This document shows, piece after piece, positions 49,741-59,089 of a stretch of DNA of 64,000 nucleotides (position 1 is its first letter; each line of letters starts with the position of its first letter). Made by a program: the position numbers and the translations under genes. This DNA is from an uncultured Bacteroidia bacterium. GTDB lineage: Bacteria > Bacteroidota > Bacteroidia > NS11-12g > UBA955. The notes below the pieces were generated by a model. That model searched no databases. It saw only the letters and a list, made by a program, of their open reading frames with translations, and was not told the origin of the DNA. Location: assembly GCA_943788195.1 (NCBI GenBank), contig CALSPH010000001.1, forward strand, positions 557,673 to 621,672, read 5' to 3'.

Positions 49741-50866
49741 TTTAACCATCCTATTCCTTGCTTCATTGCTTGGATTAATATCTGCTTGTCAAAGTGGGAA
49801 TACAAATACGAATGCTAAAATTGATGGGTTAGCATGGGAGGAAGACAGTACCCTTTTTGCCAAGAACTATGCAATTCAATATGCTGGAAAAAAGCATCAA
49901 CGCTTGTTGGTTTTTTCTTCTGCGGATCGTTCCGATACCGTTTCCCGTTTCTATACGGGGAGCATCCGATGTAAAGGTGAATATGTATGTATCGATTCCA
50001 TCCAGGGCTTTGCCTCATTGTCATCTACTTATGTGGGCTTTTTAGATGCCTTAAATGCTTCCAATCAGATTCAGTTTGTAGATGAAACGGATTATATCTA
50101 TTCCAAAAGAGTGCGGAAATCGATTGATGACAAAAGCATACAAGAATGCGGTTCTGGTGAGCAATTGAATTTTGAATTATTGCTAGGTGCCAAGCCTTTG
50201 GTATTGGCATACCAAATTGAAGGGGGAGATGCTGCGATTTTAAACCGATTAAAAAAATTGAATATTCCTCATTTAAATTGCACTGATTTTAAGGAAGCAA
50301 GTCCATTAGGTAGAGCAGAATGGTTGAAGGTTTTCGGCCTATTATCAGGAAAAGAAAAAGAAGCAAAGGTGCTATTTAATGAAGTGTTGGAGCATTACAA
50401 TGAGACCAAATATTTTTGCGCCCAAATAATTGAAAAGCCTACTGTTTTCTCTGGATCCGTTTTTGGTGGAGTGTGGAATGTGAGTGGAGGGAAATCATTC
50501 CTTGCACAGCTAATTCAAGATGCTGGAGGCAATTATATATTTGCCCAAGATACAGAACGATTGAATGTAGTTTTACCCTTTGAGAAAGTGTATCAACGAA
50601 GTAAATCTGCAGCGGTATGGTTACATCCAAGTTATTATCACACATTAAAAGAAATTGCTACAGAAGATGAGCGATATGCCCTCTTTGAAGCGTATCAAAA
50701 TAAACGCGTATACAACAACAATAAAATGGAGAATGGGCTGGGAGGTAATGCATATTGGGAGATGGGCGTTTTAAGACCAGATCTCATTTTAAATGATATT
50801 GCCCAATGTTTACATCCAGCACTCTTTCAAGGGAACACTACCATATTCTATCAACCTGTTGACTAA
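49724..50866 (+). CDS. Periplasmic-binding lipoprotein of a cobalamin/siderophore ABC importer (BtuF/FecB-like)
   Basis: Solute-binding lipoprotein. Signal NLTILFLASLLGLISACQSG (Cys at 22 from ATG 49724). The body has the two-lobed class III layout: RLLVFSSADRSDTVSRFYTG, IDSIQGFASLSSTYVGFLDAL, LLGAKPLVLAYQ in lobe 1, and GVWNVSGGKSFLAQLIQDAGGNYIF, VYQRSKSAAVWLHPSYYHTL in lobe 2. This fits B12-, haem- or ferric-siderophore-binding proteins. The track start 49679 lies in the DUF5522 gene; ATG 49724 (or 49718) is correct. Operon: binding protein, permease, ATPase. Confidence 0.85.
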   Translation: MKRRNNLTILFLASLLGLISACQSGNTNTNAKIDGLAWEEDSTLFAKNYAIQYAGKKHQRLLVFSSADRSDTVSRFYTGSIRCKGEYVCIDSIQGFASLSSTYVGFLDALNASNQIQFVDETDYIYSKRVRKSIDDKSIQECGSGEQLNFELLLGAKPLVLAYQIEGGDAAILNRLKKLNIPHLNCTDFKEASPLGRAEWLKVFGLLSGKEKEAKVLFNEVLEHYNETKYFCAQIIEKPTVFSGSVFGGVWNVSGGKSFLAQLIQDAGGNYIFAQDTERLNVVLPFEKVYQRSKSAAVWLHPSYYHTLKEIATEDERYALFEAYQNKRVYNNNKMENGLGGNAYWEMGVLRPDLILNDIAQCLHPALFQGNTTIFYQPVD

Positions 50867-51794
50867 GTTTTTTGCCATATCGTTTTCAATCTTATTGTTG
50901 CTTATAATGGCCAATGTGATGCTAAGCAATGGGCTGATATTATGGCAATTGCCGGAATGGAAAGTACTGCTTTGGCAATTTAGATTACCTCGGGTGGTTG
51001 CAGCTCTAATTGCTGGGGGGATTTTATCTGTAGCAGGATTACTGATGCAAAACGTGTTTAAAAATCCTTTGGCAGGACCAGATGTGTTAGGTATCAGCCA
51101 AGGCGCTTCTTTAGCCGTTGCATTAAGTCTATTGGCAGGCATTCATGTGGGTGGGTTGGTGCTCATGGCAGTCATTGGTGCATTGATATATCTGCTATTT
51201 CTTTTATGGATGAGCAAATACCTTCGTTCCCCCATTACCCTTTTATTAATAGGCGTGATGGGGGGATTTATGATATCCGCGTTCATCAGTACAATGGAGG
51301 TTTTTAGTAAAGCCGAAGCGTTAAAATCATTCGTGCTGTGGAGTATGGGTAGTTTTAGCAAGGTATCACCAAGTCAATTAATCTATTTATTGATTATGGG
51401 CCCTTTACTTATGGGTATCGGGTTATGGTTTTCAAAGTCCTTTGATGTCCTTTTACTTGGAAGGCAAAAAGCGAGCTTGTTGGGCGTAAATAGCAGAAGA
51501 GTTATGTTGTTTGCCATCATTGTTGCTGGAGTGGCAACTGGGCTTTCTACGTCCTTGTGTGGCCCTATTGCTTTTGTAGGTTTGGTTGCCCCACATTTAA
51601 GTAAGTGGCTTCTGAAAACCTACCAACACAAGTTACTCATACCTGCCTCATTCATAATTGGAGCAAGTGTCGCAGTCTTGGCTGATTGGCTTTCAAGTGG
51701 TGTTTTGGCTGGAGCAATTCTTCCAGTTAATGCCACCTTAAGCATACTTGCGGCACCGGTAATTTTGTATTTGATTGTTAAAAAGGCAGGGTAA
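50859..51794 (+). CDS. FecCD/BtuC-family ABC permease
   Basis: Inner-membrane permease with about 8-10 hydrophobic helices. FRLPRVVAALIAGGILSVAGLLMQNVFKNPLAGPDVLGISQGA is the FecCD family signature, and GVATGLSTSLCGPIAFVGLVAPHL is the coupling loop near residue 240. The first ATG (50793) would overlap the upstream gene by 74 bases; TTG 50859 (MTKFFAISFSILLLL), eight bases into that gene's end, gives 311 residues and a family-like N-terminus, so it is preferred. It overlaps the ATPase by one base (TAATG). Confidence 0.87.
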   Translation: MTKFFAISFSILLLLIMANVMLSNGLILWQLPEWKVLLWQFRLPRVVAALIAGGILSVAGLLMQNVFKNPLAGPDVLGISQGASLAVALSLLAGIHVGGLVLMAVIGALIYLLFLLWMSKYLRSPITLLLIGVMGGFMISAFISTMEVFSKAEALKSFVLWSMGSFSKVSPSQLIYLLIMGPLLMGIGLWFSKSFDVLLLGRQKASLLGVNSRRVMLFAIIVAGVATGLSTSLCGPIAFVGLVAPHLSKWLLKTYQHKLLIPASFIIGASVAVLADWLSSGVLAGAILPVNATLSILAAPVILYLIVKKAG

Positions 51795-52453
51795 TGATAG
51801 CGTTAAAAAATCTTCAGGTTAATTTGGGAGGGAAGGTCATTCTTGAAGACCTGAATTTTCAATTTGAAAAAACGGGACTCTATGTCATCTTAGGAAATAA
51901 CGGAGCTGGCAAAACCACACTACTCAAAACCATTTGTGGTTTGCAAAACCCAAATCATGGAATTGTTGAAGCAGAGGGAAAATCAGTCCATCAACTCAGC
52001 TTGTCCGAACGAAGCAGTATAATTCAGTATGTGGATGATCCTTCACCTATACCGGCTTTCATCAAGCTGACAGAGTACCTTACTTTAGGATATCAAGAAG
52101 ATGGAATGCAAATAGAAACCGTGATGCAACAGCTTCAATTGGTAGATTTGAAAGACCGCGAAGTAGCTTCCTTCAGTCGCGGGCAGCAACAAAAAGCCAT
52201 GTTAGCCAAGTTGTTTTATGGAGATCAACCGGTTTGGTTAATGGATGAGCCCAGTAATTATTTGGACTATCCATCCTTACTCCATTTTTGGGCTGAGATT
52301 CAAGAAAAGGCAAAGCAAAAATTGATTATAGCCACCTTGCACAATCCAGAAGAGGCGATAAAGCTGGATGCGCAAATTTTGATCATTGAGCAAAAGAGGT
52401 TAAATAAATTGGAAAATCCGTCTCTTAACGGCATAATTCAAGAATTGAATTGA
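51794..52453 (+). CDS. ABC transporter ATP-binding protein (FepC/BtuD-like)
   Basis: ATPase of the importer. Walker A GNNGAGKTT (residues 34-42), Q-loop IIQYVDD near 77, signature FSRGQQQKAML near 126 (LSGGQ changed to FSRGQ), Walker B plus D-loop VWLMDEPSNYLDY near 148, H-loop ATLHNPEEA near 180. 219 residues, on the short side but complete. Together with the upstream permease and lipoprotein it forms a full importer; no dedicated TonB receptor lies next to it. Confidence 0.9.
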   Translation: MIALKNLQVNLGGKVILEDLNFQFEKTGLYVILGNNGAGKTTLLKTICGLQNPNHGIVEAEGKSVHQLSLSERSSIIQYVDDPSPIPAFIKLTEYLTLGYQEDGMQIETVMQQLQLVDLKDREVASFSRGQQQKAMLAKLFYGDQPVWLMDEPSNYLDYPSLLHFWAEIQEKAKQKLIIATLHNPEEAIKLDAQILIIEQKRLNKLENPSLNGIIQELN

Positions 52454-52522
52454 GCGTCATTCGTCCAATTTTCAACAATGGAAGAGTATCTATCCATTAA
52501 AATTTCTATTTTCGTGACCCTT

Positions 52523-54559
52523 ATGAAAAGAATATTCATTTCCATCCTTGTTATAGTCGCTTTAACAGCGTGTAATAACAACAAATCAGATGATCACACG
52601 CATATTAATGCACCAACTGCTTTTGACCCACACTTTGTAGATAGCACGGTGAGTCCTTGTGAAAATTTTTACAAGTTTGCCATTGGCAATTGGCAGAAAG
52701 AGAATCCAGTTCCAGAAACGGAAAGCCGATGGATGGCTTTTAATATTCTCAATGAAGAGAATCGTCAAAAGTTATTGGGTATAATGGGCGAATTAGACCA
52801 AAATGAAGATTTTGAAAAAGGTAGCAACGGTCAGTTAATTCGTGATTTTTATCGTTCAGGTATGGATACCAATTCAATTGAAGCCAAAAAGCTAAAACAC
52901 ATCAAGCCCATACTAGAGCGCATTGATAAAGTGGCTACCATTGGCGAACTGAATCTGTTGTTTCCAGAATTGATTCCATTGGGAATTGGCACACCGGTTG
53001 GATTCTATATCAGCCGAGATGATAAGAATAGCGAACGCTATATCACCAATGCACATCAAACTGGATTGAGTTTACCTGATCGAGATTATTATTTAAAAAA
53101 GGATGAGAAGAATGAAGGCATTCGTGCAGCCTATGTTACGCATGTGAATACGCTTTTTGGCTTGGCTGGATTAGATTCAGAAAATATGGGTGAAACCGTT
53201 TTGAAGTTAGAGACCCAATTGGCTACAGCCCATTGGACTCGAACAGATCTACGGGATCCAGACAAAGGATATAATCTAAAAGGCAGAAAAACGTGGGATG
53301 AAACCTTGCCCAATATCAATATTACAGGGATAACCAATTCCTTAGGTATGCAAGCAGCTGATACCCTCATTGTAGGGCAGCCCAGTTATTATGAAGCGTT
53401 AAACGGCCTATTTACAGAAGAGAACCTTTCTGATTGGAAAACCTATTTAAAGTGGAAAACACTTTCAGCCTACGCAAGCTTTATGGGCAACGATATGGAG
53501 ATGGAGGATTTTAATTTCTTCGGAAAAATATTGAGTGGTAAAGAAAAGATGAAGCCAAGAAACGAGCGAATATTAGGTATTGTGGAAGGTTCATTAGGGC
53601 AGCCATTGGGGAAATTGTTTGTCGAGAAGTATTTCCCAGCGGAGTCTAAGCAATACATGGAAAACATGATTGAAAACTTACGTGAGGCATATCGTGAAAG
53701 CATTCATGATTTGACTTGGATGACTGCTGAAACCAAAGAAAAAGCCTTGAAAAAACTGAATGCTTTTACGTATAAAATTGGATATCCTGAAGAGTGGAAA
53801 GACTATTCAACTTTAGAAATTTCGGAGAAAGACTTTCTATTAAATGCCATGAATACCGCCAGTAATAACTATCAAAAAATGGTAGAAAAACTGGGTAACC
53901 CAGTGGATAAGAAGGAGTGGTTTATGAATCCACAAATGGTGAACGCATACTACAGTAGTAGCGGGAATGAGATTGTGTTTCCTGCAGGCATTTTACAACC
54001 TCCTTTTTTCCATCCTAGTTTTGATAAAGCAATTAATTATGGTGGAATTGGTGCAGTAATCGGACATGAGTTTACCCATGGTTTTGATGATCAAGGAAGT
54101 AAATATGATTGGGATGGTAATTTGAATAATTGGTGGACCGATGCAGATCGCACCGCGTTTGAACGCTTATCTAGCCAATTGGCAAATCAGTATAGTACGT
54201 ATAGTCCAGTTGAAGGAATGAATGTGAATGGCGAAATGACTTTGGGGGAGAACATTGCCGATTTAGGTGGTCTTACTTTAGCATTTAGTGCTTTGAAAAA
54301 GGACTTGGGAGAGAATGAACCGGAAGATATTGATGGCTTTAATTGGAAACAACGATTTTTCTTGGGCTGGGCAAGTGTATGGAAAGGAAATATCACCCAA
54401 AAAGAACTGCAGAATAGATTGATAACTGATTATCATTCACCTGCTGAGTACCGAGTAATCGGACCACTATCCAACTTTGAGCCGTTCAATGAAGCCTTTG
54501 GTGTTTGTGAAGACGGTCAGATGTATAAGCCAGATAGCACGCGGATTAAAATTTGGTAA
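52523..54559 (+). CDS. M13 family metallopeptidase lipoprotein (PepO-like)
   Basis: Neprilysin-type zinc endopeptidase. Lipoprotein signal KRIFISILVIVALTACNNNK. The zinc motif HEFTH lies near residue 514, with the third ligand in GENIADLGGL near 576; the substrate motif NAYYSSSGNEIVFPAGI precedes them. VSPCENFYKFAIGNWQKENPVP is the conserved N-terminal M13 block, and the C-terminus ends normally (DSTRIKIW). ATG 52523; the track's 52478 start adds a leader before the signal. About 679 aa, full family length. Likely cleaves peptides at the cell envelope. Confidence 0.95.
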   Translation: MKRIFISILVIVALTACNNNKSDDHTHINAPTAFDPHFVDSTVSPCENFYKFAIGNWQKENPVPETESRWMAFNILNEENRQKLLGIMGELDQNEDFEKGSNGQLIRDFYRSGMDTNSIEAKKLKHIKPILERIDKVATIGELNLLFPELIPLGIGTPVGFYISRDDKNSERYITNAHQTGLSLPDRDYYLKKDEKNEGIRAAYVTHVNTLFGLAGLDSENMGETVLKLETQLATAHWTRTDLRDPDKGYNLKGRKTWDETLPNINITGITNSLGMQAADTLIVGQPSYYEALNGLFTEENLSDWKTYLKWKTLSAYASFMGNDMEMEDFNFFGKILSGKEKMKPRNERILGIVEGSLGQPLGKLFVEKYFPAESKQYMENMIENLREAYRESIHDLTWMTAETKEKALKKLNAFTYKIGYPEEWKDYSTLEISEKDFLLNAMNTASNNYQKMVEKLGNPVDKKEWFMNPQMVNAYYSSSGNEIVFPAGILQPPFFHPSFDKAINYGGIGAVIGHEFTHGFDDQGSKYDWDGNLNNWWTDADRTAFERLSSQLANQYSTYSPVEGMNVNGEMTLGENIADLGGLTLAFSALKKDLGENEPEDIDGFNWKQRFFLGWASVWKGNITQKELQNRLITDYHSPAEYRVIGPLSNFEPFNEAFGVCEDGQMYKPDSTRIKIW

Positions 54560-54570
54560 AAGCACTTATC

Positions 54571-55107
54571 CTAATCGATTCGTTTAAGCACCGCTTCTTG
54601 ATATCCTATGAATGGATATAATCCGACACTGTCAATTTCAGGATTGTCTTGTCCGGTATATTGATGAGGCGTTTTTCCGTATGCATGAACGGAGTAAGTG
54701 ATCTGGTCACTAATTCTGAAGTCATAAGTAACCAATAATGTGCTTTGCATCACCGTAAAATAACTCGTTAATAACCTCGAGTGTATATGCGCAGTTAAGG
54801 TAATTTCATTGTTTTCATCCACTTCATATTCCCCTGTTGATGCATTGGTTAACCGCAGATAATAATTGCGAAATGTTTGCGTATCGTATTGAATCTGCCA
54901 TCGGTATTCATTTGCACTATCCGTTGGTAATAAATTAAGACGCATTGGAAGTGAGTTTACAATCGAATCTGCATTATAAATATTCAACACACCTTCATAC
55001 CTACCCACGTGGGTGTCAGTAAATGATTTATCATCATTCGATATTCGTTTGTAAGGGGAACAACCCAAAGCAAAGATCAAGGAAAAAAGGAGTATATTTT
55101 TTATCAC
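54571..55107 (-). CDS. Lipoprotein, third gene of an unknown envelope operon
   Basis: 178 residues with a lipoprotein signal KNILLFSLIFALGCSPYKR (Cys at 16). The mature part is one beta-rich domain: DKSFTDTHVGRYEGVLNIYNADSIVNSLPMRLN, RWQIQYDTQTFRNYYLRLTN, LLTSYFTVMQSTLLVTYDFRISDQI, all of amphipathic-strand type. No family recognised. The start overlaps the upstream barrel gene's stop as ATGA (55104-55107), so the products are likely made together. Confidence 0.6.
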   Translation of the reverse strand: MIKNILLFSLIFALGCSPYKRISNDDKSFTDTHVGRYEGVLNIYNADSIVNSLPMRLNLLPTDSANEYRWQIQYDTQTFRNYYLRLTNASTGEYEVDENNEITLTAHIHSRLLTSYFTVMQSTLLVTYDFRISDQITYSVHAYGKTPHQYTGQDNPEIDSVGLYPFIGYQEAVLKRID

Positions 55108-56282
55108 AGATCGATTCGCATTTTAAGTGCAAAGGATGGATACGGGAGTAATAGGGATTCAATACCTGTCATTTGAAGCTGTAAGGAGTGTCCATCTTTT
55201 TTTAAGAATTGGTTGTATTGTAGATAGGAGTTGAGTAATCCCCAACCTCCTGCTTTAACTCCAATGCCATAGGTATTGTTCTTTGGAGTGAAAAATTTAC
55301 GAACGTAGTGCAGTTGAGGCAGGTAACCAGGCATGGCAGTATAGTTTATGCCATAATTCTTTTTAGGGGTCTGAATATCGTATGAGATATGCACAGGCAA
55401 GAGAATGATTCTTGCATCCGATCTGGTTTCATCATAAAGCAATGCATTAATGCTGTCACCTACTGAGGAAAAATTTTGTTGTGCCCCAAGGGTGAAATTT
55501 AAACCACTGTAAGTCCAAGCGGTGTCTTTAGAAAAGACTTGCTCATTGCCTTTGATAAAACCAACCCCTAAGTTTTCGATACGCAAAATCTTTGCGCTGG
55601 CCCCATTTCTTGAATAGGCATAGGTGCCTATTCCCAGACCTGCCCCTTTAAATTCGGTTTGGTTGTTGGCTTGATATTGATAATCCAAATCACCCTCTAC
55701 ATCGATACCGCTTTCAGAGGTTAGTAGACTATTGGCGCCATTGGTTTGGACTCTAGCGTATTTGGTGATACCATATAAACTAACGTGGTGCTTATAGACC
55801 AAACTTTGTTTTTTCGTACTTAACCTGGATTTCCATCTGCCTAAGGAGTAGCTCGCCTTTCCGTAACTCAATTGCTTTGCATTTACTTTCAAGTCCATTT
55901 TTTTCCCTGCAAAAGGGGCATTCCCTTCGAAAATTAATTGAAAGGTGTTTTTGGAATAGCTGGCACCCAAAGTGGAGTAATAACCCAAAGAAAATTCGTG
56001 TTTCCCTGCCTCAAATTTAGTTTCGATGTGTGAGGCAGTTCCTGTACGGTTCCTGTTAAAAATAAAGGTACTTGAGTTTTCAATATCTTTGGAATCAACC
56101 CCGCTTTTGAAAGCAAAGGGGAGGACTGCGGTGCCCGTTAAATGATTGGATCCATATCCTGCATTCATTTCAAAACGGACTAATTTAAAGGTGTTTTTTT
56201 GGGCACTATCATTTTGTCCATATGAAACAAGCGTAATACAGCATAATGCGAGACCCAAGAAGGTGCGATACATTTTTGTCAT
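55104..56282 (-). CDS. Outer-membrane beta-barrel-like protein, unknown
   Basis: 392 residues, signal peptide TFLGLALCCITLVSYGQ. The mature protein alternates strands such as RFEMNAGYGSNHLTGTAVLPF, HEFSLGYYSTLGASYSKNTFQLIFEGN, KLGAGLGIGTYAY-like stretches and ends LLLPYPSFALKMRIDL, with a terminal hydrophobic L that could serve as the barrel signal. It looks like a DUF5723-type Bacteroidota barrel. Overlaps the third gene by four bases and follows the 56287 lipoprotein by four bases. The strand quoted third reads GAGLGIGTYAYSRNGASAK in the track. Confidence 0.6.
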   Translation of the reverse strand: MTKMYRTFLGLALCCITLVSYGQNDSAQKNTFKLVRFEMNAGYGSNHLTGTAVLPFAFKSGVDSKDIENSSTFIFNRNRTGTASHIETKFEAGKHEFSLGYYSTLGASYSKNTFQLIFEGNAPFAGKKMDLKVNAKQLSYGKASYSLGRWKSRLSTKKQSLVYKHHVSLYGITKYARVQTNGANSLLTSESGIDVEGDLDYQYQANNQTEFKGAGLGIGTYAYSRNGASAKILRIENLGVGFIKGNEQVFSKDTAWTYSGLNFTLGAQQNFSSVGDSINALLYDETRSDARIILLPVHISYDIQTPKKNYGINYTAMPGYLPQLHYVRKFFTPKNNTYGIGVKAGGWGLLNSYLQYNQFLKKDGHSLQLQMTGIESLLLPYPSFALKMRIDL

Positions 56283-56286
56283 TGCT

Positions 56287-58323
56287 TTATTGGCTGCTCA
56301 GTTCGTAAATAAAATCTGCACTAATGTCAATTTTACATCGGTCCTTGGAGTTGATTTGCTTTTGAGCATTATTTGGCGTGTTAACTAAAAGGGTGATATA
56401 GGCATATTTGGCCCTTTTAACTGCACCGATTTTGGAACTTGGAATAATTAACTCCGCCTTTCCTTTTGTTGGATTATTGGTTTGTCCAGCTTGAATTAAG
56501 TTCACGCCTTCATTACCTAAAGTATCAAGGAAAACTCCGTTTTCATCATACAATTCTAAGAAGTAATTCACAGAGAATGGGAATTCATTTTCGTAGAATA
56601 AATTAAACTTGCCTCCTTTAATACGATCTTTATTCTCTACTTGTTGAATATCAAATCCTACAGAATCTCTAAAGCTTAAATTGTCCAAAGAGAATGCGGC
56701 AGGTAAGGTCATCTCGAGATTTACTATGAAACGAGAATTGTAATAGATAAAATCGCGCCAGTTATTTGTATTACCATTTGGGCTAATGGCTACTTGCATG
56801 TTATATTTAACCTGGTCGGGAAGGTTCTCTACAAAGCTCTTGATGTTACTATTTCCTGTATTGAATTCGATAACCTGCTCATTCGGAGTAAAAGGACTGA
56901 AAATGGCACTAGAAACAGGATAGTTTGAATTAATTAATGATGCGGTTAATGGCACTTCTGTATTCTTACGTGAATTATACGAAATTAAGCTACGCGTTAA
57001 CACATGACCTTCTGCACCAATTCCATTGCTAATATTTAAACGCATGGTAAGGTCTGCCAATCCAATGTTCCCCCCCAGCTTACTAAAGATATCTAAGTCC
57101 GTAATTGCATCACCTGTTTCGTTTGTATTGGAACCCATATACCCAATTCCGTATTCTGGAACCAGATCAACAAGGCTATATGAGATATTAATTGAATCTT
57201 GTAATGAGATATCCAGTTTCCTTCCTGAAGAATCTAAAGTCAATAACATGATTTGATGAATGGTATTCACTGTGTCGGTAACATTGGGGTTTTTACCGCG
57301 ATAATCAATGGTGTATCCGTTCATGTCAATTTCTCGAGTCACAATATTTGGAACGCCACCAACGGCTCCAGCAAGCTTAACAACCTCATTGATGATCTGA
57401 CCGTTTTTGGATGCCGATGGTATCTGAAGATACAAAGTCATGTTCTCAGCAATACTTGAATAAAGGTCTAATTTTAATTTACCGCTTCTTACTTTAACAT
57501 ATTTTAATTGGGCACCTTCCATGTACTGGGTTGTGGCCACATCTTCACTCAGCACCGTTTGATTAGGAAACGCTGCAGTTGCCTCTTTTGCCTTTAAATT
57601 GCGCACAGAAATTTTAATATTAAGTCCTTTTTTGGCATCAATTTTAACCGGTCCATTACTTGCATCGGTCTCCAATAATTTGATGACTGCTTGCATGGCC
57701 GCATTGACACGTTTGCCACTTAAATCAATAATTCGTGTAGCAATTGAATTTGGGCCAACATTGGTGAAACTTGAGCTGGCAATTAGGCTTGCATCTGATT
57801 TATTGACTAAATCAAAGGTGAGCGTTTTTAGATTTACAGGAAGCTCATTGGTGAATTCAATAACCATTTCACCGCTTTCGAGTAGTGCTGTTTCAAAAAA
57901 CTCAGTGCCATCAATATCAATTGGGGTTAAGTTAGATTGAGTTTGAGCGGCAATAGTAGTTGTAGATCCATCTAAGAGCAGAAACAATGGATTTATTTCG
58001 CCCAAGGTGATATATCGGTTGATGGTTCGGTCACCTAATTGAAGCGAGTTGAGTGTAAATGATGTAGCAATTCCGGTATCAGGGATTTCGATCAAAGCCG
58101 GGCTATTGTTATATAGTTCTTGGCTATAGACAAAGTCCAGTTGATTGTTTCCAGTATTGGTTCGAGTATAGTTACCAAAGGCATTGTCAACCCCAATGGA
58201 TGTACGCGCGATCGGCAAGAGGTAGTTTGCGTCCCAGGTAGTGGCGCGGTCCTTCTTACACCCATTAAGCATAAGTCCTAAACCAACCAAAAGGAAAACA
58301 ATCCGTAGAAAGGAAAATTTCAT
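56287..58323 (-). CDS. Large lipoprotein, first gene of the unknown envelope operon
   Basis: About 678 residues from ATG 58323 (MKFSFLRIV); signal RIVFLLVGLGLMLNGCKKD with Cys at 22. The rest is beta-rich with alternating short repeats: WDANYLLPIARTSIGVDNAFG at the N-terminus, EMVIEFTNELPVNLKTLTFDLVNKSDAS and SISLVD-type Ig-like segments in the middle, then RAKYAYITLLVNTPNN and DKCKIDISADFIYEL at the end. It is similar in plan to the Bacteroidota surface lipoproteins with stacked beta-sandwich domains, but I recognise no named family. Followed by a barrel and a small lipoprotein with four-base spacings, suggesting a complex. Confidence 0.6.
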   Translation of the reverse strand: MKFSFLRIVFLLVGLGLMLNGCKKDRATTWDANYLLPIARTSIGVDNAFGNYTRTNTGNNQLDFVYSQELYNNSPALIEIPDTGIATSFTLNSLQLGDRTINRYITLGEINPLFLLLDGSTTTIAAQTQSNLTPIDIDGTEFFETALLESGEMVIEFTNELPVNLKTLTFDLVNKSDASLIASSSFTNVGPNSIATRIIDLSGKRVNAAMQAVIKLLETDASNGPVKIDAKKGLNIKISVRNLKAKEATAAFPNQTVLSEDVATTQYMEGAQLKYVKVRSGKLKLDLYSSIAENMTLYLQIPSASKNGQIINEVVKLAGAVGGVPNIVTREIDMNGYTIDYRGKNPNVTDTVNTIHQIMLLTLDSSGRKLDISLQDSINISYSLVDLVPEYGIGYMGSNTNETGDAITDLDIFSKLGGNIGLADLTMRLNISNGIGAEGHVLTRSLISYNSRKNTEVPLTASLINSNYPVSSAIFSPFTPNEQVIEFNTGNSNIKSFVENLPDQVKYNMQVAISPNGNTNNWRDFIYYNSRFIVNLEMTLPAAFSLDNLSFRDSVGFDIQQVENKDRIKGGKFNLFYENEFPFSVNYFLELYDENGVFLDTLGNEGVNLIQAGQTNNPTKGKAELIIPSSKIGAVKRAKYAYITLLVNTPNNAQKQINSKDRCKIDISADFIYELSSQ

Positions 58324-58410
58324 ATTAAACAAAGCTAAGTAATTCTATTTATCCAAAAGACGTATTATTGTAAAATATGTTGCACGGCAGTGCATAAAAA
58401 ACACAAATTC

Positions 58411-59079
58411 ATGTCATCACATCATTTTGTTATTGATGGGCAAGAGCCCGCTCTTATTATTGCTGATGGGCAGCGTTGTGAGCAAAAATTATTAGATCAA
58501 CTTCTGGAATGGTGCCCTTTTGTAGTTGTGCTGGATGGGGCATTACAAGATGTTTTAGACAAGGGAATAGCATTTAATGTGGTGAGTGGTGATTTTGATA
58601 GTGAGCCAGATGCCAAAGGCAAGACTGCCCATATCCAACATGTTGAGGTGATTCATACACCCGATCAAGATTTTACGGATTTAGAAAAGGGCATTCAGAT
58701 TTGTAAAAATAGAGGGTACAAGGATGTGCATGTGGTTTGGGGCACTGGTAAACGCATGGATCATAGCATTGGGAATCTAGATTTGATTGCACAGTTTCAA
58801 GGCGAGGTAAATGTAATTTTTTGGGATGATTATCAAAAAATATATCTGGCTCCAAGTGGATTTAGAAAATGGTATCCGAAAGACACCCCCTTATCCCTTA
58901 TTCCATGGCCTAAGTGCGCGGGTATACAGGCTGATAATTTGAAATGGCCGCTACATGATTTAGAACTTACCATTGGGCAACGTCTAGGCACATGCAATAA
59001 AATTTTGAATGAGGGGATTCTTGAAATAACTTACCAGACGGGAACATTGATACTATTTGAACAACTGAGCCAGTCTTAA
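58411..59079 (+). CDS. Thiamine pyrophosphokinase
   Basis: Converts thiamine to thiamine diphosphate with ATP. Family markers: FVVVLDGALQDVL, the FNVVSGDFDSEP motif near residue 60, HTPDQDFTDLEKGI near 85 and VVWGTGKRMDHSIGNL near 105, all ATP/Mg and substrate contacts of TPK. The C-terminal beta domain (DLELTIGQRLGTCNKIL, ITYQTGTLILFEQL) is present. 222 residues from ATG 58411; the track's GTG 58390 is upstream of the conserved start. Divergent from the lipoprotein operon. Confidence 0.85.
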   Translation: MSSHHFVIDGQEPALIIADGQRCEQKLLDQLLEWCPFVVVLDGALQDVLDKGIAFNVVSGDFDSEPDAKGKTAHIQHVEVIHTPDQDFTDLEKGIQICKNRGYKDVHVVWGTGKRMDHSIGNLDLIAQFQGEVNVIFWDDYQKIYLAPSGFRKWYPKDTPLSLIPWPKCAGIQADNLKWPLHDLELTIGQRLGTCNKILNEGILEITYQTGTLILFEQLSQS

Positions 59080-59089
59080 TTCGCTTAAA

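Noticed and set aside
57026-57940. Plus-strand ORFs opposite the 56287-58323 lipoprotein
   Set aside because: Shadow frames; the minus-strand gene has signal peptide and operon context.
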